Source: Marinilabilia salmonicolor
GTDB taxonomy: Bacteria; Bacteroidota; Bacteroidia; Bacteroidales; Marinilabiliaceae
Reading direction: 5' to 3'
Assembly (NCBI RefSeq): GCF_003003035.1
Contig: NZ_PVTS01000015.1
Location: 62,001 to 126,000 of the forward strand
DNA: 64,000 nt
In this document: positions 1 through 9,527 of the stretch, in pieces
Layout of the letters: each line of letters begins with the position of its first letter
Position numbering within the stretch: the stretch's first letter is position 1
Notes under the pieces: generated by a model
What the model was told of the DNA's origin: nothing
Database searches by the model: none
The model's input: only the letters and a program-made list of their open reading frames with translations
Program-made: the position numbers and the translations under genes

Positions 1-20
1 GACCTACAAAAACCCTGAGT

Positions 21-734
21 TTACTCGTATGTAATTTTCCCTTTCCTGTACTCATCAACTAAATCTTCCATTTTTGTAAATTCCAGCTTCCTGTCCAGAA
101 TTTTTTGCAACAGTGTTTCAGCCCCTTTTCCCGGGTTTCTATATCCTGCAAGATGCTCCGGATCCTGATAAAAACGTTTGGCTCCGAGATATCTTTCAAG
201 CGTTTCCGTATTCAAAAAAATATGTATTGGATGAAACGTCATAATGTTTAATCCGTTATTGAAATCAAGTCCTGCTTCCGAAAAATCCTTTCCGTAAGAG
301 AAATGCAGATAATCTTCCCAGTTAAAAGGGATGCGCAGCATATCATTCCATAAAGGTAGCGTCTCTAACCGGCGACTGTAGGGCAAACACACATTACTCT
401 CATAATCGAAGCCCATTTCGGAAAACAGCTCAACCAAAACATTACTTACCAGGGATGAATGGGAACGAATGCCCCGGGCCTGGGGAAATGCTTCTTTTAA
501 TCGTCTCACAACGTCCTCTGGATTTCCGTTGTTTTTTTTTGAACCGTTCAGTAATGGGTTAAAATTAGGATGGATTCCTATTTCGAACTGATTTCTGTCA
601 AGCCCGTTCAACAATCCGGTGGCATGAGTGGCAAAAATTGTACATGGAACCCCCGCTTTCGACAAAAGCTCCAACGTATATTCCAGCACCTTATCCGGTA
701 CCCAGTCAATGTCGATTGTAATAACAGTTCTCAT
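21..734 (-). CDS. polysaccharide deacetylase-like (NodB-fold, WbmS-type) protein
   Basis: This 237-residue protein resembles the short NodB-fold deacetylases encoded in surface polysaccharide clusters. Visible motifs are an N-terminal TIDIDW segment (the first acidic motif), EIGIHPNFNP (metal-binding His region), RSHSS and a late MTFHPIHIF. The canonical HxxxH motif of secreted chitin deacetylases is not obvious, so metal binding is only inferred. There is no signal peptide, so it should act in the cytoplasm on a precursor or activated sugar. It lies 47 bp after the asparagine synthase stop and is probably the last gene of that operon within this window. The substrate cannot be predicted. Confidence 0.75.
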   Translation of the reverse strand: MRTVITIDIDWVPDKVLEYTLELLSKAGVPCTIFATHATGLLNGLDRNQFEIGIHPNFNPLLNGSKKNNGNPEDVVRRLKEAFPQARGIRSHSSLVSNVLVELFSEMGFDYESNVCLPYSRRLETLPLWNDMLRIPFNWEDYLHFSYGKDFSEAGLDFNNGLNIMTFHPIHIFLNTETLERYLGAKRFYQDPEHLAGYRNPGKGAETLLQKILDRKLEFTKMEDLVDEYRKGKITYE

Positions 735-781
735 ATCACATCCTCTTTACCCATATTCGTATTTTTTCTATCCTATAGAAT

Positions 782-2650
782 TTATCCAAATATCCTCAGC
801 CACCATTCAAAACTCAACAACGACCAGATAAGTAACCGGCGGTTCTCTTTGCCTTCAAGGTGATCGGTCATCAGTTTTTGAGCCACATCCGCATCAATGT
901 ATTCATACAATCGGGCATTCTTATCAAATAACAAACGTCGGATATAATCCACGCTTTCTCCCTTAAACCAACTTGCATCGGGTGCTGAAAATCCCTGCTT
1001 GCGGCCGTTACAATAATCTTCCGGCACATAGCGCTGCAACATTTGGCGCAACAGGATTTTACCATCCGTAGTGGTTGATTTGAACTGAAAAGCCTTGCCT
1101 GTCAAGTCATTTTCATTGATTCTGTTTCCATTTTTCCAGTCACGAAGTTTCAGTTCCACAGGCACTTTCATGGCAAAATCTACCAGGTCATTATCCAGAA
1201 AGGGAAGACGCGTTTCCAGACCGTGAGCCATACTTAGTTTATCTTCCACCAGCAATAATCCATGCAGAAAGGTCTTACTTTCAAAATAAAGGGAACTGTT
1301 GATGTAAGCTTTCGGATCAGCAACATCAGAATGACCTTCATCCAGCAAATCTTTAAATACCCTGGCCGGTCGGTCATAATCAATCAGCGGACGAATCCGA
1401 CCATTAAAAAATGAGTCGCGAAATTGGTCCGGCACAAGTCGCTGCCAGTATTTAAAGTATTGATCGGCAAAACCGTTGCTGTAGCCGTTGACAGTATTGT
1501 GATAATATCGCCACGGATAACCGGCAAACAGTTCATCACCTCCGGCCCCCGAAAGACAAACTTTCACAAAACGTCCGGCCAGGCGCGAAACATAATAATT
1601 GGGATAAGACTGCCCTACCCGCAGATCTTCCAGATGGCTGATAAGTCCTGGCATCACCCGCTCCATATCACCCGCTTTGAGGACGACTTCATAATGCTCA
1701 GTCTTGTACAAATTAGAAAGATATTCGGAACGCTCCCTTTCATCAAAATTGAGCTCCAGACCCGATGCCGAGGATAAATCAAAGCCCGCGGTGAATGATT
1801 TAAGGTTATTGAACTTTCGTGAAGCCACACAGGTAATGCCTCCACTATCCATTCCTCCGCTCAGATAAGCGCCAACTTCCACATCAGAAACCAGCTGACG
1901 CTCAACAGCCTGTTCGAAGAGCCTGTGTAATTCAGTCTCCGCTTCGGTTTGTGACATGGACAAAGGGTTGAAATTAAAATCCCAGTATTTTTGTTTTTCA
2001 GGAGTTGAATTTCCTTTCCGAACCTCCATGAAGTGACCTGCAGGCAAGAGTTTCACTCCCTCAAAAAGCGTCAGATCACTAAAGATATTCTGAAAAGAAA
2101 AGTATTCCGTCAAGGCATCAGCAGAAACTTTAAACCGATAAGCCGGATGTTGCTGGATGGCTTTAATCTCTGAGCCGAAGAGAAAAACCTCCGGATGGTC
2201 AAAATAATAGAGGGGTTTAATTCCATACCGATCACGGCCCAGTAACAATCGCTGTTCCTGAACAAACCAGGCTGCAAAGGCAAACATACCGTTGAACTTC
2301 AGAATGGCTTCCTTCCCCCAGCAGTGAAGCGCATTGAGCACAACCTCCGTATCTGAACGTCCCTGAAACCGGTAACCTTCAGTTTTCAATTCTTCTCTGA
2401 TCTCCCGATGGTTGTAAATTTCTCCGTTGTAGGATAGTACCAGTTGGCCGTCACGGCTGACCATCGGTTGATGTCCGGCCACTGACAAATCAAGCACTGC
2501 CAGTCGCCGATGCCCCGTTCCGTAGGCACCGGAATTCCATACACCTTCTCCATCGGGACCTCTGTGAGCGAGCACCCTCGTCATCTTTTGGCAAAGCTCC
2601 TCAGATACCGGTTCATCGTTATGGTTCAAGATTCCTGTTATTCCACACAT
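782..2650 (-). CDS. asnB: asparagine synthase (glutamine-hydrolysing)
   Basis: This 622-residue amidotransferase uses glutamine and ATP to amidate a carboxylate, either aspartate or, in polysaccharide clusters, possibly a uronic acid. I start it at the ATG giving MCGITG, because Cys2 must become the N-terminal nucleophile of the class II glutaminase domain; the open frame runs upstream to 2731 but would bury that Cys. The glutaminase domain covers about residues 2-190 (RGPDG, YNGEIYNH, RSDTE). The synthetase domain has the PP-loop LSGGMDS at residues 263-269. The start overlaps the end of the aminotransferase gene by 13 bp, which implies translational coupling. Its place among glycan genes suggests decoration of a sugar rather than bulk asparagine synthesis, but that is inference. 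Confidence 0.93.
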   Translation of the reverse strand: MCGITGILNHNDEPVSEELCQKMTRVLAHRGPDGEGVWNSGAYGTGHRRLAVLDLSVAGHQPMVSRDGQLVLSYNGEIYNHREIREELKTEGYRFQGRSDTEVVLNALHCWGKEAILKFNGMFAFAAWFVQEQRLLLGRDRYGIKPLYYFDHPEVFLFGSEIKAIQQHPAYRFKVSADALTEYFSFQNIFSDLTLFEGVKLLPAGHFMEVRKGNSTPEKQKYWDFNFNPLSMSQTEAETELHRLFEQAVERQLVSDVEVGAYLSGGMDSGGITCVASRKFNNLKSFTAGFDLSSASGLELNFDERERSEYLSNLYKTEHYEVVLKAGDMERVMPGLISHLEDLRVGQSYPNYYVSRLAGRFVKVCLSGAGGDELFAGYPWRYYHNTVNGYSNGFADQYFKYWQRLVPDQFRDSFFNGRIRPLIDYDRPARVFKDLLDEGHSDVADPKAYINSSLYFESKTFLHGLLLVEDKLSMAHGLETRLPFLDNDLVDFAMKVPVELKLRDWKNGNRINENDLTGKAFQFKSTTTDGKILLRQMLQRYVPEDYCNGRKQGFSAPDASWFKGESVDYIRRLLFDKNARLYEYIDADVAQKLMTDHLEGKENRRLLIWSLLSFEWWLRIFG

Positions 2651-3744
2651 AATGTCAGTTTTTGCACCACTTCGGTTTGCCCGGCGCTGGTCATTGAATG
2701 AAACATTGGCAACACAAGCGTTTCCTCCCATGCCCTGATGCTTCCGGGATATTGGCCACGCAAACGAACTCCCAGCTGCTGAAAAGCAGGATGCTGGTGC
2801 AATGCATACGTTCCAATCTGGACCTCAATTCCCTCTGCTCTCATTTGCCGCATCACTCTGTCACGATCAGGTACAAACACGGCAAAACTTTGATATGAAT
2901 GCATACCGTTCCCTGTTGTTTCGGGAATTCTTATCTTTTGGTTTCCGTGAAGCAGCTTACGATAGTTTTCCGCAAGCAGCATACGTTCATTCAGCAAGTC
3001 ATCAATCTTCTCCATCTGGGCCAGCCCCACTGCGGCAAGGAGGTTACTCATTTTGTAATTGGTGCCGGTATCCTGAAAGACCATTTCCTCACGGCCCACA
3101 GACTTCCCCATCCCGAAATGCTTGTACTGATGCATTGCTTCGGCCCATTGCGCATTTTGAGTGGTGACCATCCCACCCTCACCTGTGGTAATAAACTTAC
3201 GGGGATGAAAACTAAAAACCGTCATATCACTCCATCCACCTGTTTTTCGCCCTTTAAAAGAACTTCCCAGGGCACAGGCAGCATCTTCAATAATCAAAAG
3301 TCCATACCGCTCTTTTGCCATCATCAGCCTGTCAAAATCCAACGGATTCCCGAACAAAGAAACCGGAATAACAGCTTTGGTATTTGCAGATACAGCCTCT
3401 TCCATTTTATCATAATCCATCAAGAGCGTCTGCGGATCCACATCCACAATTACCGGAACGGCACCCACAATTTTAACAGCATTGGCGGTGGCAGGATAAG
3501 TATAGTCCGGAACAATCACCTCATCACCTGCACCAATACCGGCCACCCGTAAAGCCGTCTCAATTCCGGTGGTACATGAAGTAAAAGCAATGGCATGAGG
3601 GACCCCGATGTAGGAAGCAACCGACTCTTCAAACTGACGTGTCACAGGTCCTTCTGTAAGAAAACCTGAATCAAGAACTTCATCAACCAGCTCCTTGACG
3701 CGGTCGTTTATAAAGGGTTTTATCAGTGGTATTCTGTAACTCAT
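2638..3744 (-). CDS. DegT/DnrJ/EryC1/StrS-family aminotransferase
   Basis: This 368-residue protein is a PLP-dependent nucleotide-sugar aminotransferase of the DegT/DnrJ/EryC1 family, which moves an amino group from glutamate or glutamine onto a keto-sugar. The PLP lysine is Lys183 in SFHPRKFITTGEGG, and the cofactor-contacting Asp is Asp154 in IIEDAACALG. The length is normal and there are no membrane segments. The gene begins directly after the DUF354 gene stop in transcription order and runs into asnB. It most likely supplies an amino sugar for the surface polysaccharide made here; the exact sugar is unknown. Confidence 0.92.
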   Translation of the reverse strand: MSYRIPLIKPFINDRVKELVDEVLDSGFLTEGPVTRQFEESVASYIGVPHAIAFTSCTTGIETALRVAGIGAGDEVIVPDYTYPATANAVKIVGAVPVIVDVDPQTLLMDYDKMEEAVSANTKAVIPVSLFGNPLDFDRLMMAKERYGLLIIEDAACALGSSFKGRKTGGWSDMTVFSFHPRKFITTGEGGMVTTQNAQWAEAMHQYKHFGMGKSVGREEMVFQDTGTNYKMSNLLAAVGLAQMEKIDDLLNERMLLAENYRKLLHGNQKIRIPETTGNGMHSYQSFAVFVPDRDRVMRQMRAEGIEVQIGTYALHQHPAFQQLGVRLRGQYPGSIRAWEETLVLPMFHSMTSAGQTEVVQKLTLCVE

Positions 3745-4806
3745 TTAATTCACTTCCTTTCTTGATAATTCATCATAATTTTGGAGAACTTCATTAACCA
3801 CGAAAGCGGTCACATCCTCATGATCTTCCAACAGCTTCTCGGCCTGTCGTCCGCTATTGGTTTTGGTGCCCGGACGGCTCAGCAGCATTGCTGCACTTTT
3901 AAGTGCCAGATCCTGTTCCTTTTCAGATGTCCTAAAATTCAATACCAATCCGTACTTTTCTTCCAGATATGTAAGATTTCCCAACTTAAAATCGGCAAGA
4001 TAAATTGCAGGTGTTCCAAGAATGGCAGCCTCTGTAGCCATGGTGGCTCCCTCGCCCACCAACAGGGTGGCATAAAAAAGCAAATCGTGGATACGAGCAG
4101 AGGGCAGCCTCAGCCTCAGTGGCTCAAGCTCCTCAGGCAAAGGACCTTCCGAACTGATAAACACCCGGCCATACTTCTGAAGAGTGTTCACTAATTTAAT
4201 TTTGCCTCTGAGGGAAAACCCTTGCTTACCCCTGTCGTGAACAGCTGACCAACCAACAAATCGAACAATTGCAAAAGGTTCATTCTCTTTGATATTCAGC
4301 AATTCCAACACTGATGCATCAGGCTCAAAATAGCGGGGATGCAGATAACTCAACTCCATTAATCCGTTAAACCGCTTATGTTCTGCACCCAGATAACGCG
4401 AAAAACAAACAGGTGTATAGACCTTTTTTGTGAATGGCCGGATAAAAAAACGGTATAAACCGGTTGTTTCAGTATCGGTAAACGTGATGTAAGGTTTCTT
4501 GAGCATCCGGGATGCAAATCCAGAATAAATGGTACTGAAATCCAGAAATAAATCCGGTTTAAATTTGCGGGCACGCAAATATTGTTGCCATGAAGTCTTA
4601 ACCAGATAAAGAATTTTACCCAATGAAGTCCGGCCTCCTGCTCCGCGATCAACAAAGGGAATTTTGTAATGATTAAGCAGTTCCGTCACATGTTCCCGGT
4701 TACGGGCGGTGACCATAAACCGATGGCCTTTTCCCTCCATAATACGGATGAAATTCCTGAAATAATGAACGTGAGCCGGGTGTCCTATATCGAGAAATAT
4801 CCTCAT
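3745..4806 (-). CDS. DUF354 glycosyltransferase-B-like protein
   Basis: This 353-residue protein opens with MRIFLDIGHPAHVHYFRN, the signature of the DUF354 family, which has a fold like UDP-GlcNAc 2-epimerase and GT-B glycosyltransferases. A second conserved stretch near residue 250 (VGEGATMATEAAILGTPAIY) resembles the nucleotide-sugar pocket of GT-B proteins. No catalytic activity is established for the family. The start overlaps the preceding gene's stop by 4 bp (ATGA), and its own stop abuts the aminotransferase start, so it is in a tight operon. A role as glycosyltransferase or sugar-nucleotide epimerase is likely. Confidence 0.82.
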   Translation of the reverse strand: MRIFLDIGHPAHVHYFRNFIRIMEGKGHRFMVTARNREHVTELLNHYKIPFVDRGAGGRTSLGKILYLVKTSWQQYLRARKFKPDLFLDFSTIYSGFASRMLKKPYITFTDTETTGLYRFFIRPFTKKVYTPVCFSRYLGAEHKRFNGLMELSYLHPRYFEPDASVLELLNIKENEPFAIVRFVGWSAVHDRGKQGFSLRGKIKLVNTLQKYGRVFISSEGPLPEELEPLRLRLPSARIHDLLFYATLLVGEGATMATEAAILGTPAIYLADFKLGNLTYLEEKYGLVLNFRTSEKEQDLALKSAAMLLSRPGTKTNSGRQAEKLLEDHEDVTAFVVNEVLQNYDELSRKEVN

Positions 4807-5843
4807 ACACTACAATATTTTCTGTAAAAACAGATTCGGACCTGCTTATACCAACGATAAAAGAAGCGTCTGAAATTCCAGAGGCCCCATTTATGCACAT
4901 AGATGTACCGGCCGGTTTCGCGGATGGTTCCCCCATAGGATTTTTTATATTGACGGCTTCGGAAATCTCTGCCGGGACGCCCGGCGTTGCCCAAATTCAG
5001 TAACTGAATCCCCTCGGTTTCCAATTCCTGAATTATCTGCCAGACAAAACCATCATACATCCATTCCGAGTCGGGCTTCAGGCAGTGTCCCTCCATCCAG
5101 AAAAAGGCTCTTTTCTGAAATTTCATAACCACCACCACTGCCCTCAACTCTTCTTCTACTTCAAATCCTTTAATGGCAGCATAAGGTTTTATCATCTCCA
5201 GTTCATCCAAAAACCGGAACAGAGAACGATGTGGTACGGGAAGTCCTTTTTTACCAATGGCAAAACGAAGAACTCTCCAGGCATTGGTCATATCTCTTGT
5301 CCCGTGCAAATCCCGAATAAGGCCGGACACCTGAGACATTTTATTGATATTCTCCCTTCTTTCAGGAGAGAGAGAATCCCATAAAACACCGGATTTCCTG
5401 TTCATTTCAATAATTACCGAAAGCAGGGACTCATAATAAAACCCGGCATCTTCAAATACGGGTTTCAACGAAAGCCCAAGTTTCAGATTTCTTATTTCTG
5501 TAAAGATTGCCTTATGCCCAAATTCTTTTACGAGGCACTCCAGAATGATCTCAAGCACATCTCTGTTGTCGTTAGCCACCAATGGTCCGCCAATTATCAT
5601 TTGACGTCTTGTCAGCCAGGAGAATGGGAATGTCGCACTTCTAAAATTGGCACCAATCATTAACCCGACCAATAAAGGACCATCAAATGCAAAAATGGCA
5701 ATCGGATGCTGCAGGCTGGTCAATTGATGCAACTCATACATCCAGGGCATCTGAAAAATGCTCCCGTCCGGATGATTGTTCACAAAATCAGCCCAAACCT
5801 TACGATCTATCTTTGCAATATCTGTTACTACTCTCAGTGCCAT
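4803..5843 (-). CDS. FemAB/GNAT-like acyltransferase family protein
   Basis: This 346-residue soluble protein has the pattern of the FemAB-like (BioF2-like) GNAT fold proteins common in exopolysaccharide clusters. The C-terminal third contains LLNLGNAGRPGRDFRSRQYKK, typical of the region where these proteins end their second GNAT half, and a preceding AAIKGFEVEEELRAVVVVMKF strand pattern. Family members transfer aminoacyl or acyl groups to an amine on a sugar or peptide. Here it could acylate the amino sugar made by the neighbouring DegT protein (inference). The spacing to the GT4 gene is 10 bp, so the two are co-transcribed. Confidence 0.7.
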   Translation of the reverse strand: MALRVVTDIAKIDRKVWADFVNNHPDGSIFQMPWMYELHQLTSLQHPIAIFAFDGPLLVGLMIGANFRSATFPFSWLTRRQMIIGGPLVANDNRDVLEIILECLVKEFGHKAIFTEIRNLKLGLSLKPVFEDAGFYYESLLSVIIEMNRKSGVLWDSLSPERRENINKMSQVSGLIRDLHGTRDMTNAWRVLRFAIGKKGLPVPHRSLFRFLDELEMIKPYAAIKGFEVEEELRAVVVVMKFQKRAFFWMEGHCLKPDSEWMYDGFVWQIIQELETEGIQLLNLGNAGRPGRDFRSRQYKKSYGGTIRETGRYIYVHKWGLWNFRRFFYRWYKQVRICFYRKYCSV

Positions 5844-5853
5844 CCTGGTACCT

Positions 5854-6828
5854 TTATCTGATTTTTGCTGTTCTTCCGTGCGTGGTCAGTGAAACCGCCA
5901 GATATTCATTCATTAATCTGGCAGAAATACGATCAATATCCAGTTGACCGATTACCGCACGACCGTTAATTCTTTTCCCCCTGCCAATTACTCTCCGTAT
6001 TGCGTCAGCAAGTTCATGTGCTTCGGGGGCAACCACCTCACAACCGTCCACCTGCTGCAACCACATTTCCACGTCGCCCACGGGCGTTGAGACCACCGGA
6101 ACATTACAAGCCAATGCCTCCTTTACCACATTGGGTGAGCCTTCCCATCGGGAAGTCACCAAAACCACCTCTGCCGAATTGTAAAACCAGGGCATTTGTC
6201 TGGTGGGAACATCGTATATAATTTTCAGCTCAACCTGTTCCGGAACCAGCAATTTCGAGGTATCAAGAGCCAGTTTTACATTTTTAACCTCCCGATCCGG
6301 ATTGGCCGGCCACAAAACAACTTTTCTACAAGAACATCCCATCTTGATTCGGGCTTCTTCACGTGGAATTTCCCGAAATATGGTCAAATCCACTCCGTTG
6401 GGAATTACCTTCACACTTCTGACGCCCAGCCGATTTGCCATCTGTTGACTTTTAACAATGACACAAGGCCAGAAAAATGCAGAGAAAAACCTTCCCAGCC
6501 ACAACAACCAAAGGGGGCCGAACACATCACTTCCCATGAGCGAAACCACCAATGACCGGGCCCCTGCCAAACTGGCTACCACAGCACTCAGTCCGTAATG
6601 TGCATGAATTACCTCAAACTCGTGTTGCTTTAGAAACCTTCTCAACCGAAAAATTTCCTTTACATAACCGGCAAACCCTCCCTTTTCAAGTTGAAAAAAA
6701 GAGACTCTTACACCTCTTTTTTTTAATCCTCTGGATTGCTCTGCCACGACTTCAGTGCACCTCCCCTTTCGCACGGCACTACAAACAAAAAGCACCCTCC
6801 CGGTAAAAAGATTTGCGGCTACATCCAT
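5854..6828 (-). CDS. glycosyltransferase family 4
   Basis: This 324-residue retaining GT-B glycosyltransferase shows the N-terminal family feature HAHYGL near residue 75, a conserved KVIPNGVDLTIF at about 140-151, and the C-terminal E-x7-E motif at Glu229 and Glu237 within WEGSPNVVKEAL. It transfers a sugar from a nucleotide donor to a lipid-linked glycan on the cytoplasmic face. It is the first gene of the minus-strand operon running down to position 21. The 225-bp region upstream separates it from the divergent abgT gene, and I see no convincing promoter box there. Donor and acceptor are unknown. Confidence 0.9.
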   Translation of the reverse strand: MDVAANLFTGRVLFVCSAVRKGRCTEVVAEQSRGLKKRGVRVSFFQLEKGGFAGYVKEIFRLRRFLKQHEFEVIHAHYGLSAVVASLAGARSLVVSLMGSDVFGPLWLLWLGRFFSAFFWPCVIVKSQQMANRLGVRSVKVIPNGVDLTIFREIPREEARIKMGCSCRKVVLWPANPDREVKNVKLALDTSKLLVPEQVELKIIYDVPTRQMPWFYNSAEVVLVTSRWEGSPNVVKEALACNVPVVSTPVGDVEMWLQQVDGCEVVAPEAHELADAIRRVIGRGKRINGRAVIGQLDIDRISARLMNEYLAVSLTTHGRTAKIR

Positions 6829-7053
6829 TCTATTCGGTTTATCCGGTTCCGGAAAGGAAAAATCCGGTTGTTACGGCAATTAAATTTAAGGAATTCAAAG
6901 GCCTCGTGCAGAGAAGACTGGTCAGTGACTATAAGTATTTGACCAATTAAAGATTTTTGTATATAAGTGCCAGCAATAAAAAGGGATTTGGATATTTTTT
7001 GCATATTTGAACCTGAGGATTTCTAATTTATAACCGTCAGTAAAATAAAGCAC
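6829..7053. other. intergenic region between divergent GT4 and AbgT genes
   Basis: This 225-bp stretch must hold promoters for both divergent genes. It is AT-rich. The nearest match to a Bacteroidota -7 box on the plus strand is CATATTTG around 7001-7008, one base off TAnnTTTG, with no clear -33 element. I see no repeat, RNA or small gene. Confidence 0.4.
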
Positions 7054-8598
7054 ATGGGAACCAACGGAAAAGTCACCACTCCTAAAGAAAAGAGCAGTAG
7101 TTTTCTTGATTGGATAGAACGAATGGGTAACAAACTGCCCCATCCGTTCTGGATGTTTGTATGGATTACTCTTTTTATTGTCTTCATCAGTTTCATCACC
7201 TCATTTTTCGGAGTTCAGGCCACCGACCCTGCAACCGGGGAAATTGTAAAGGCCCAGAACCTGATTTCGGGAGATGGTTTACGACGATTCCTTGAGGAGA
7301 TGGTTACGAATTTTGCCCACTTTGCCCCCTTGGGACTGGTGCTGGTAATGCTGATGGGCGTTTCCGTTGCCGAAAAAAGCGGACTTCTCTCAGTGGTGAT
7401 GCGAAACCTGGCTTTCTCCGTTCCCCGTAAGGTAGTGCTTCCCGTGATTTTTATTATCGGAGCATGTGGCAACATCGGATCTGATGCAGGCGTGGTCATT
7501 GTCCCCCCAATTGCCGCACTTATCTTCAGCCAGATGGGCCTCCACCCCATTGCCGGTCTGGTGGCAGGATATGCCGGAGCAACAGCAGGATTCACGGCCA
7601 ACTTCTTCATTGCCGGGACAGATGTTTTGTTGGCAGGAATCAGCTCCGAAGTAACATCAAAACTTCCGGGCGTGGGCGAAGTCAGTGCAACAGCCAACTG
7701 GTATTTCATGATTGTATCCACCATTTTGCTTGGCGTGGGCGGGGCATTCGTGGTCACCCGTTACACCATCCCAAGAACCAGGCGTTTCTCCATGGGCAAC
7801 AAAGAAGAAATTGATGTTCCGGATACGCACACATTGACCACGGAAGAAAGACGAGGACTGAAACATGCCGGCATTGCAGCCATCATTATCATCGCCATTA
7901 TTTCATTACTCACCATTCCCGCCTGGGGACCACTAAGAAATCAGGAAACGGGAGGCATCGTGCCATCCCCGTTCTTACGAGGTCTGGTTCCCATTCTCTT
8001 TTTCCTTTTCGCCATACCCGGATATTTTTATGGCAAAGCCACCGGCAGCATAAAGCACCCCGACGATGTAATCAATTTCATGGGCGAGGGAATGAAAAAC
8101 CTATCGGGCTATATCGTCCTGATGTTGGTTGTTGCACAGTTCATCAATCTCTTTAACTGGTCGCGACTCGACACCATTCTGGCCATTCACGGAGCTGATT
8201 TTCTTCAGTCAAGCGGACTTACCGGTCCCTTTATGTTCACGCTTTTTATGACCCTGGTGGCCATCATCAACATTTTTATCGGAAGTGGCTCGGCCAAATG
8301 GGCCATTTTTGCCCCGATTTTCATCCCCATGCTTGCTCAATTGGGATTCTCACCTGCCTTTGTACAACTGATGTATCGGGTCGGTGACAGCATCACCAAT
8401 TCCATCAGCCCGCTTTACGTCTATTTCCCGCTATTAATCGGTTGGATCCGGCAATACGACAAGAAAGTAGGTATAGGCACGGTTATTTCACTTTTATTGC
8501 CCTATGCCATCGTATTGTTTCTGATGTGGCTGGCACTTCTGTTTGTCTGGTTTTGGCTTGATCTACCCATTGGTGTGGGAGAAGGGATTTACCTATAA
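7054..8598 (+). CDS. abgT: AbgT-family transporter
   Basis: This 514-residue polytopic inner-membrane protein belongs to the AbgT family, whose members import p-aminobenzoyl-glutamate or act as drug (sulfonamide) exporters driven by proton motive force. Typical family segments are KLPHPFWMFVW near the N-terminus, GNIGSDAGVVIVPPIAALIF, AGYAGATAGFTANFFIAGTD, and near the C-terminus FIGSGSAKWAIFAPIFIPM and GDSITNSISPLYVYFPLL. The length matches the family. It stands alone, converging on the NlpC/P60 gene only 5 bp away. Substrate specificity cannot be read from sequence. Confidence 0.93.
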   Translation: MGTNGKVTTPKEKSSSFLDWIERMGNKLPHPFWMFVWITLFIVFISFITSFFGVQATDPATGEIVKAQNLISGDGLRRFLEEMVTNFAHFAPLGLVLVMLMGVSVAEKSGLLSVVMRNLAFSVPRKVVLPVIFIIGACGNIGSDAGVVIVPPIAALIFSQMGLHPIAGLVAGYAGATAGFTANFFIAGTDVLLAGISSEVTSKLPGVGEVSATANWYFMIVSTILLGVGGAFVVTRYTIPRTRRFSMGNKEEIDVPDTHTLTTEERRGLKHAGIAAIIIIAIISLLTIPAWGPLRNQETGGIVPSPFLRGLVPILFFLFAIPGYFYGKATGSIKHPDDVINFMGEGMKNLSGYIVLMLVVAQFINLFNWSRLDTILAIHGADFLQSSGLTGPFMFTLFMTLVAIINIFIGSGSAKWAIFAPIFIPMLAQLGFSPAFVQLMYRVGDSITNSISPLYVYFPLLIGWIRQYDKKVGIGTVISLLLPYAIVLFLMWLALLFVWFWLDLPIGVGEGIYL

Positions 8599-8619
8599 CC
8601 CGACTAAAAGATTCGGGTT
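8597..8619. terminator. short hairpin between convergent abgT and NlpC genes
   Basis: A 7-bp inverted repeat (AACCCGA / TCGGGTT) spans the 5-bp gap between the two convergent stop codons. There is no strong T-run on either side, so its role as a bidirectional terminator is only possible. Confidence 0.35.
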
Positions 8620-9152
8620 CCGAAGATAAATTTATCTTTCCACCAGGAGTTATCGAGCGAAGTTATGGTAACTCCCCGACTGGAGGAGGCGTGTAAAAAC
8701 TGATTGTCTCCCAGATAAATCCCCGAATGAGTAATGTAATTGGAAGTTCGGTAAGTACGAATAAAAAAGACCAGATCGCCTTTTTTCAAACTGGCTTTAT
8801 CAGTCAATATCTTGCCATACCTGGCTTGCTCCTCCGAATTGTGGGGAAGATTTATCCCATGAGTAGCAAAAGCGCGAACCAACAGCCCTGAGCAATCCAT
8901 ACATTTTGAAGTGGTTCCACCCATACAATGGGGAACCCCGATGTATTTTCGGGCTGTACGTATGACATCAGAAGCGCGAACATTCCCGGTATTCAGTTTT
9001 TTCTCCACACCTCCAGCGACAAACTGTTTAAAGGCCCGGTTACTGCCCGGCATCTCACTCATGTCGGTTGATGAAACAGGGTAAGACTGTTCGGCGCAGG
9101 AAGAAATAAGCGACAATACAACTATAAGTAAAACAACGGTTCGTTTTTGCAT
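8604..9152 (-). CDS. NlpC/P60 cysteine peptidase lipoprotein
   Basis: This 182-residue protein has a lipoprotein signal ending LISSC (lipid-modified Cys19) and an NlpC/P60 domain from about residue 58 to the end. The catalytic Cys is Cys87 in MDCSGLLV, with His142 in THSGIYLG and His154 in FLHASS completing the triad. The family cleaves D-gamma-glutamyl-meso-diaminopimelate bonds in peptidoglycan stem peptides, so it likely acts in the periplasm anchored to a membrane. It is a single-gene unit. The IGVPHCMGG segment before the catalytic Cys is the usual YxxGG-like entry, slightly altered with a Cys. Confidence 0.92.
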   Translation of the reverse strand: MQKRTVVLLIVVLSLISSCAEQSYPVSSTDMSEMPGSNRAFKQFVAGGVEKKLNTGNVRASDVIRTARKYIGVPHCMGGTTSKCMDCSGLLVRAFATHGINLPHNSEEQARYGKILTDKASLKKGDLVFFIRTYRTSNYITHSGIYLGDNQFLHASSSRGVTITSLDNSWWKDKFIFGTRIF

Positions 9153-9171
9153 TAGTATTAAATTTTGTGAT

Positions 9172-9232
9172 TAATTGATAAGAATTACAAATTTGAAAAC
9201 GAATGAAACTGCTTCGCTCTCGCATAATATTT
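9172..9232 (-). repeat. dispersed repeat family C, copy 1
   Basis: Read on the minus strand this 60-bp segment contains ATGCGAGAGCGAAGC and CATTCGTT followed by AAATTT. It matches 30709-30770 on the plus strand at about 80 percent by eye. It contains no coding sequence. Confidence 0.7.
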
Positions 9233-9311
9233 ATCATTGGTGCCCGGTTGAAAAATGGAAATTGCTTCACTACGTTGGCAATGACAGCCCCCTGCCAAAC
9301 CCTTTAAAACG

Positions 9312-9342
9312 GAGTCATTGCGAGCAAAGCGAAGCAATCTTC
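9312..9342 (+). repeat. short REP-like element (GTCATTGCGAG...GAAGCAATCT)
   Basis: This is the familiar Bacteroidota intergenic element reading GTCATTGCGAGCAAAGCGAA then GCAATCTT. Related elements with a different central hairpin occur at 30822-30862 (minus) and 31212-31252 (plus). Confidence 0.65.
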
Positions 9343-9527
9343 TTTATACATATATCTTCCATTATAGACCCTAAAGATTTTAACAAATTTAAGTTATCAA
9401 AGTTCCATGCATGTTCCAAATCCTTTGGCTCAGACCATTATAGATATAACATCTATTGTGCCAGAAAGTTATAAAGACAGGGATCCTCCGGGCCCAAATG
9501 CCTGGTTACCTCCGGCAATAATTTTTT

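Noticed and set aside
2651-2731. N-terminal extension of asparagine synthase
   Set aside because: The enzyme needs Cys2 as the free N-terminal nucleophile; the extension lies inside the aminotransferase coding sequence.
2899-3552. 217-residue plus-strand frame
   Set aside because: It is the antisense shadow of the aminotransferase gene, which has intact PLP motifs in the other strand.
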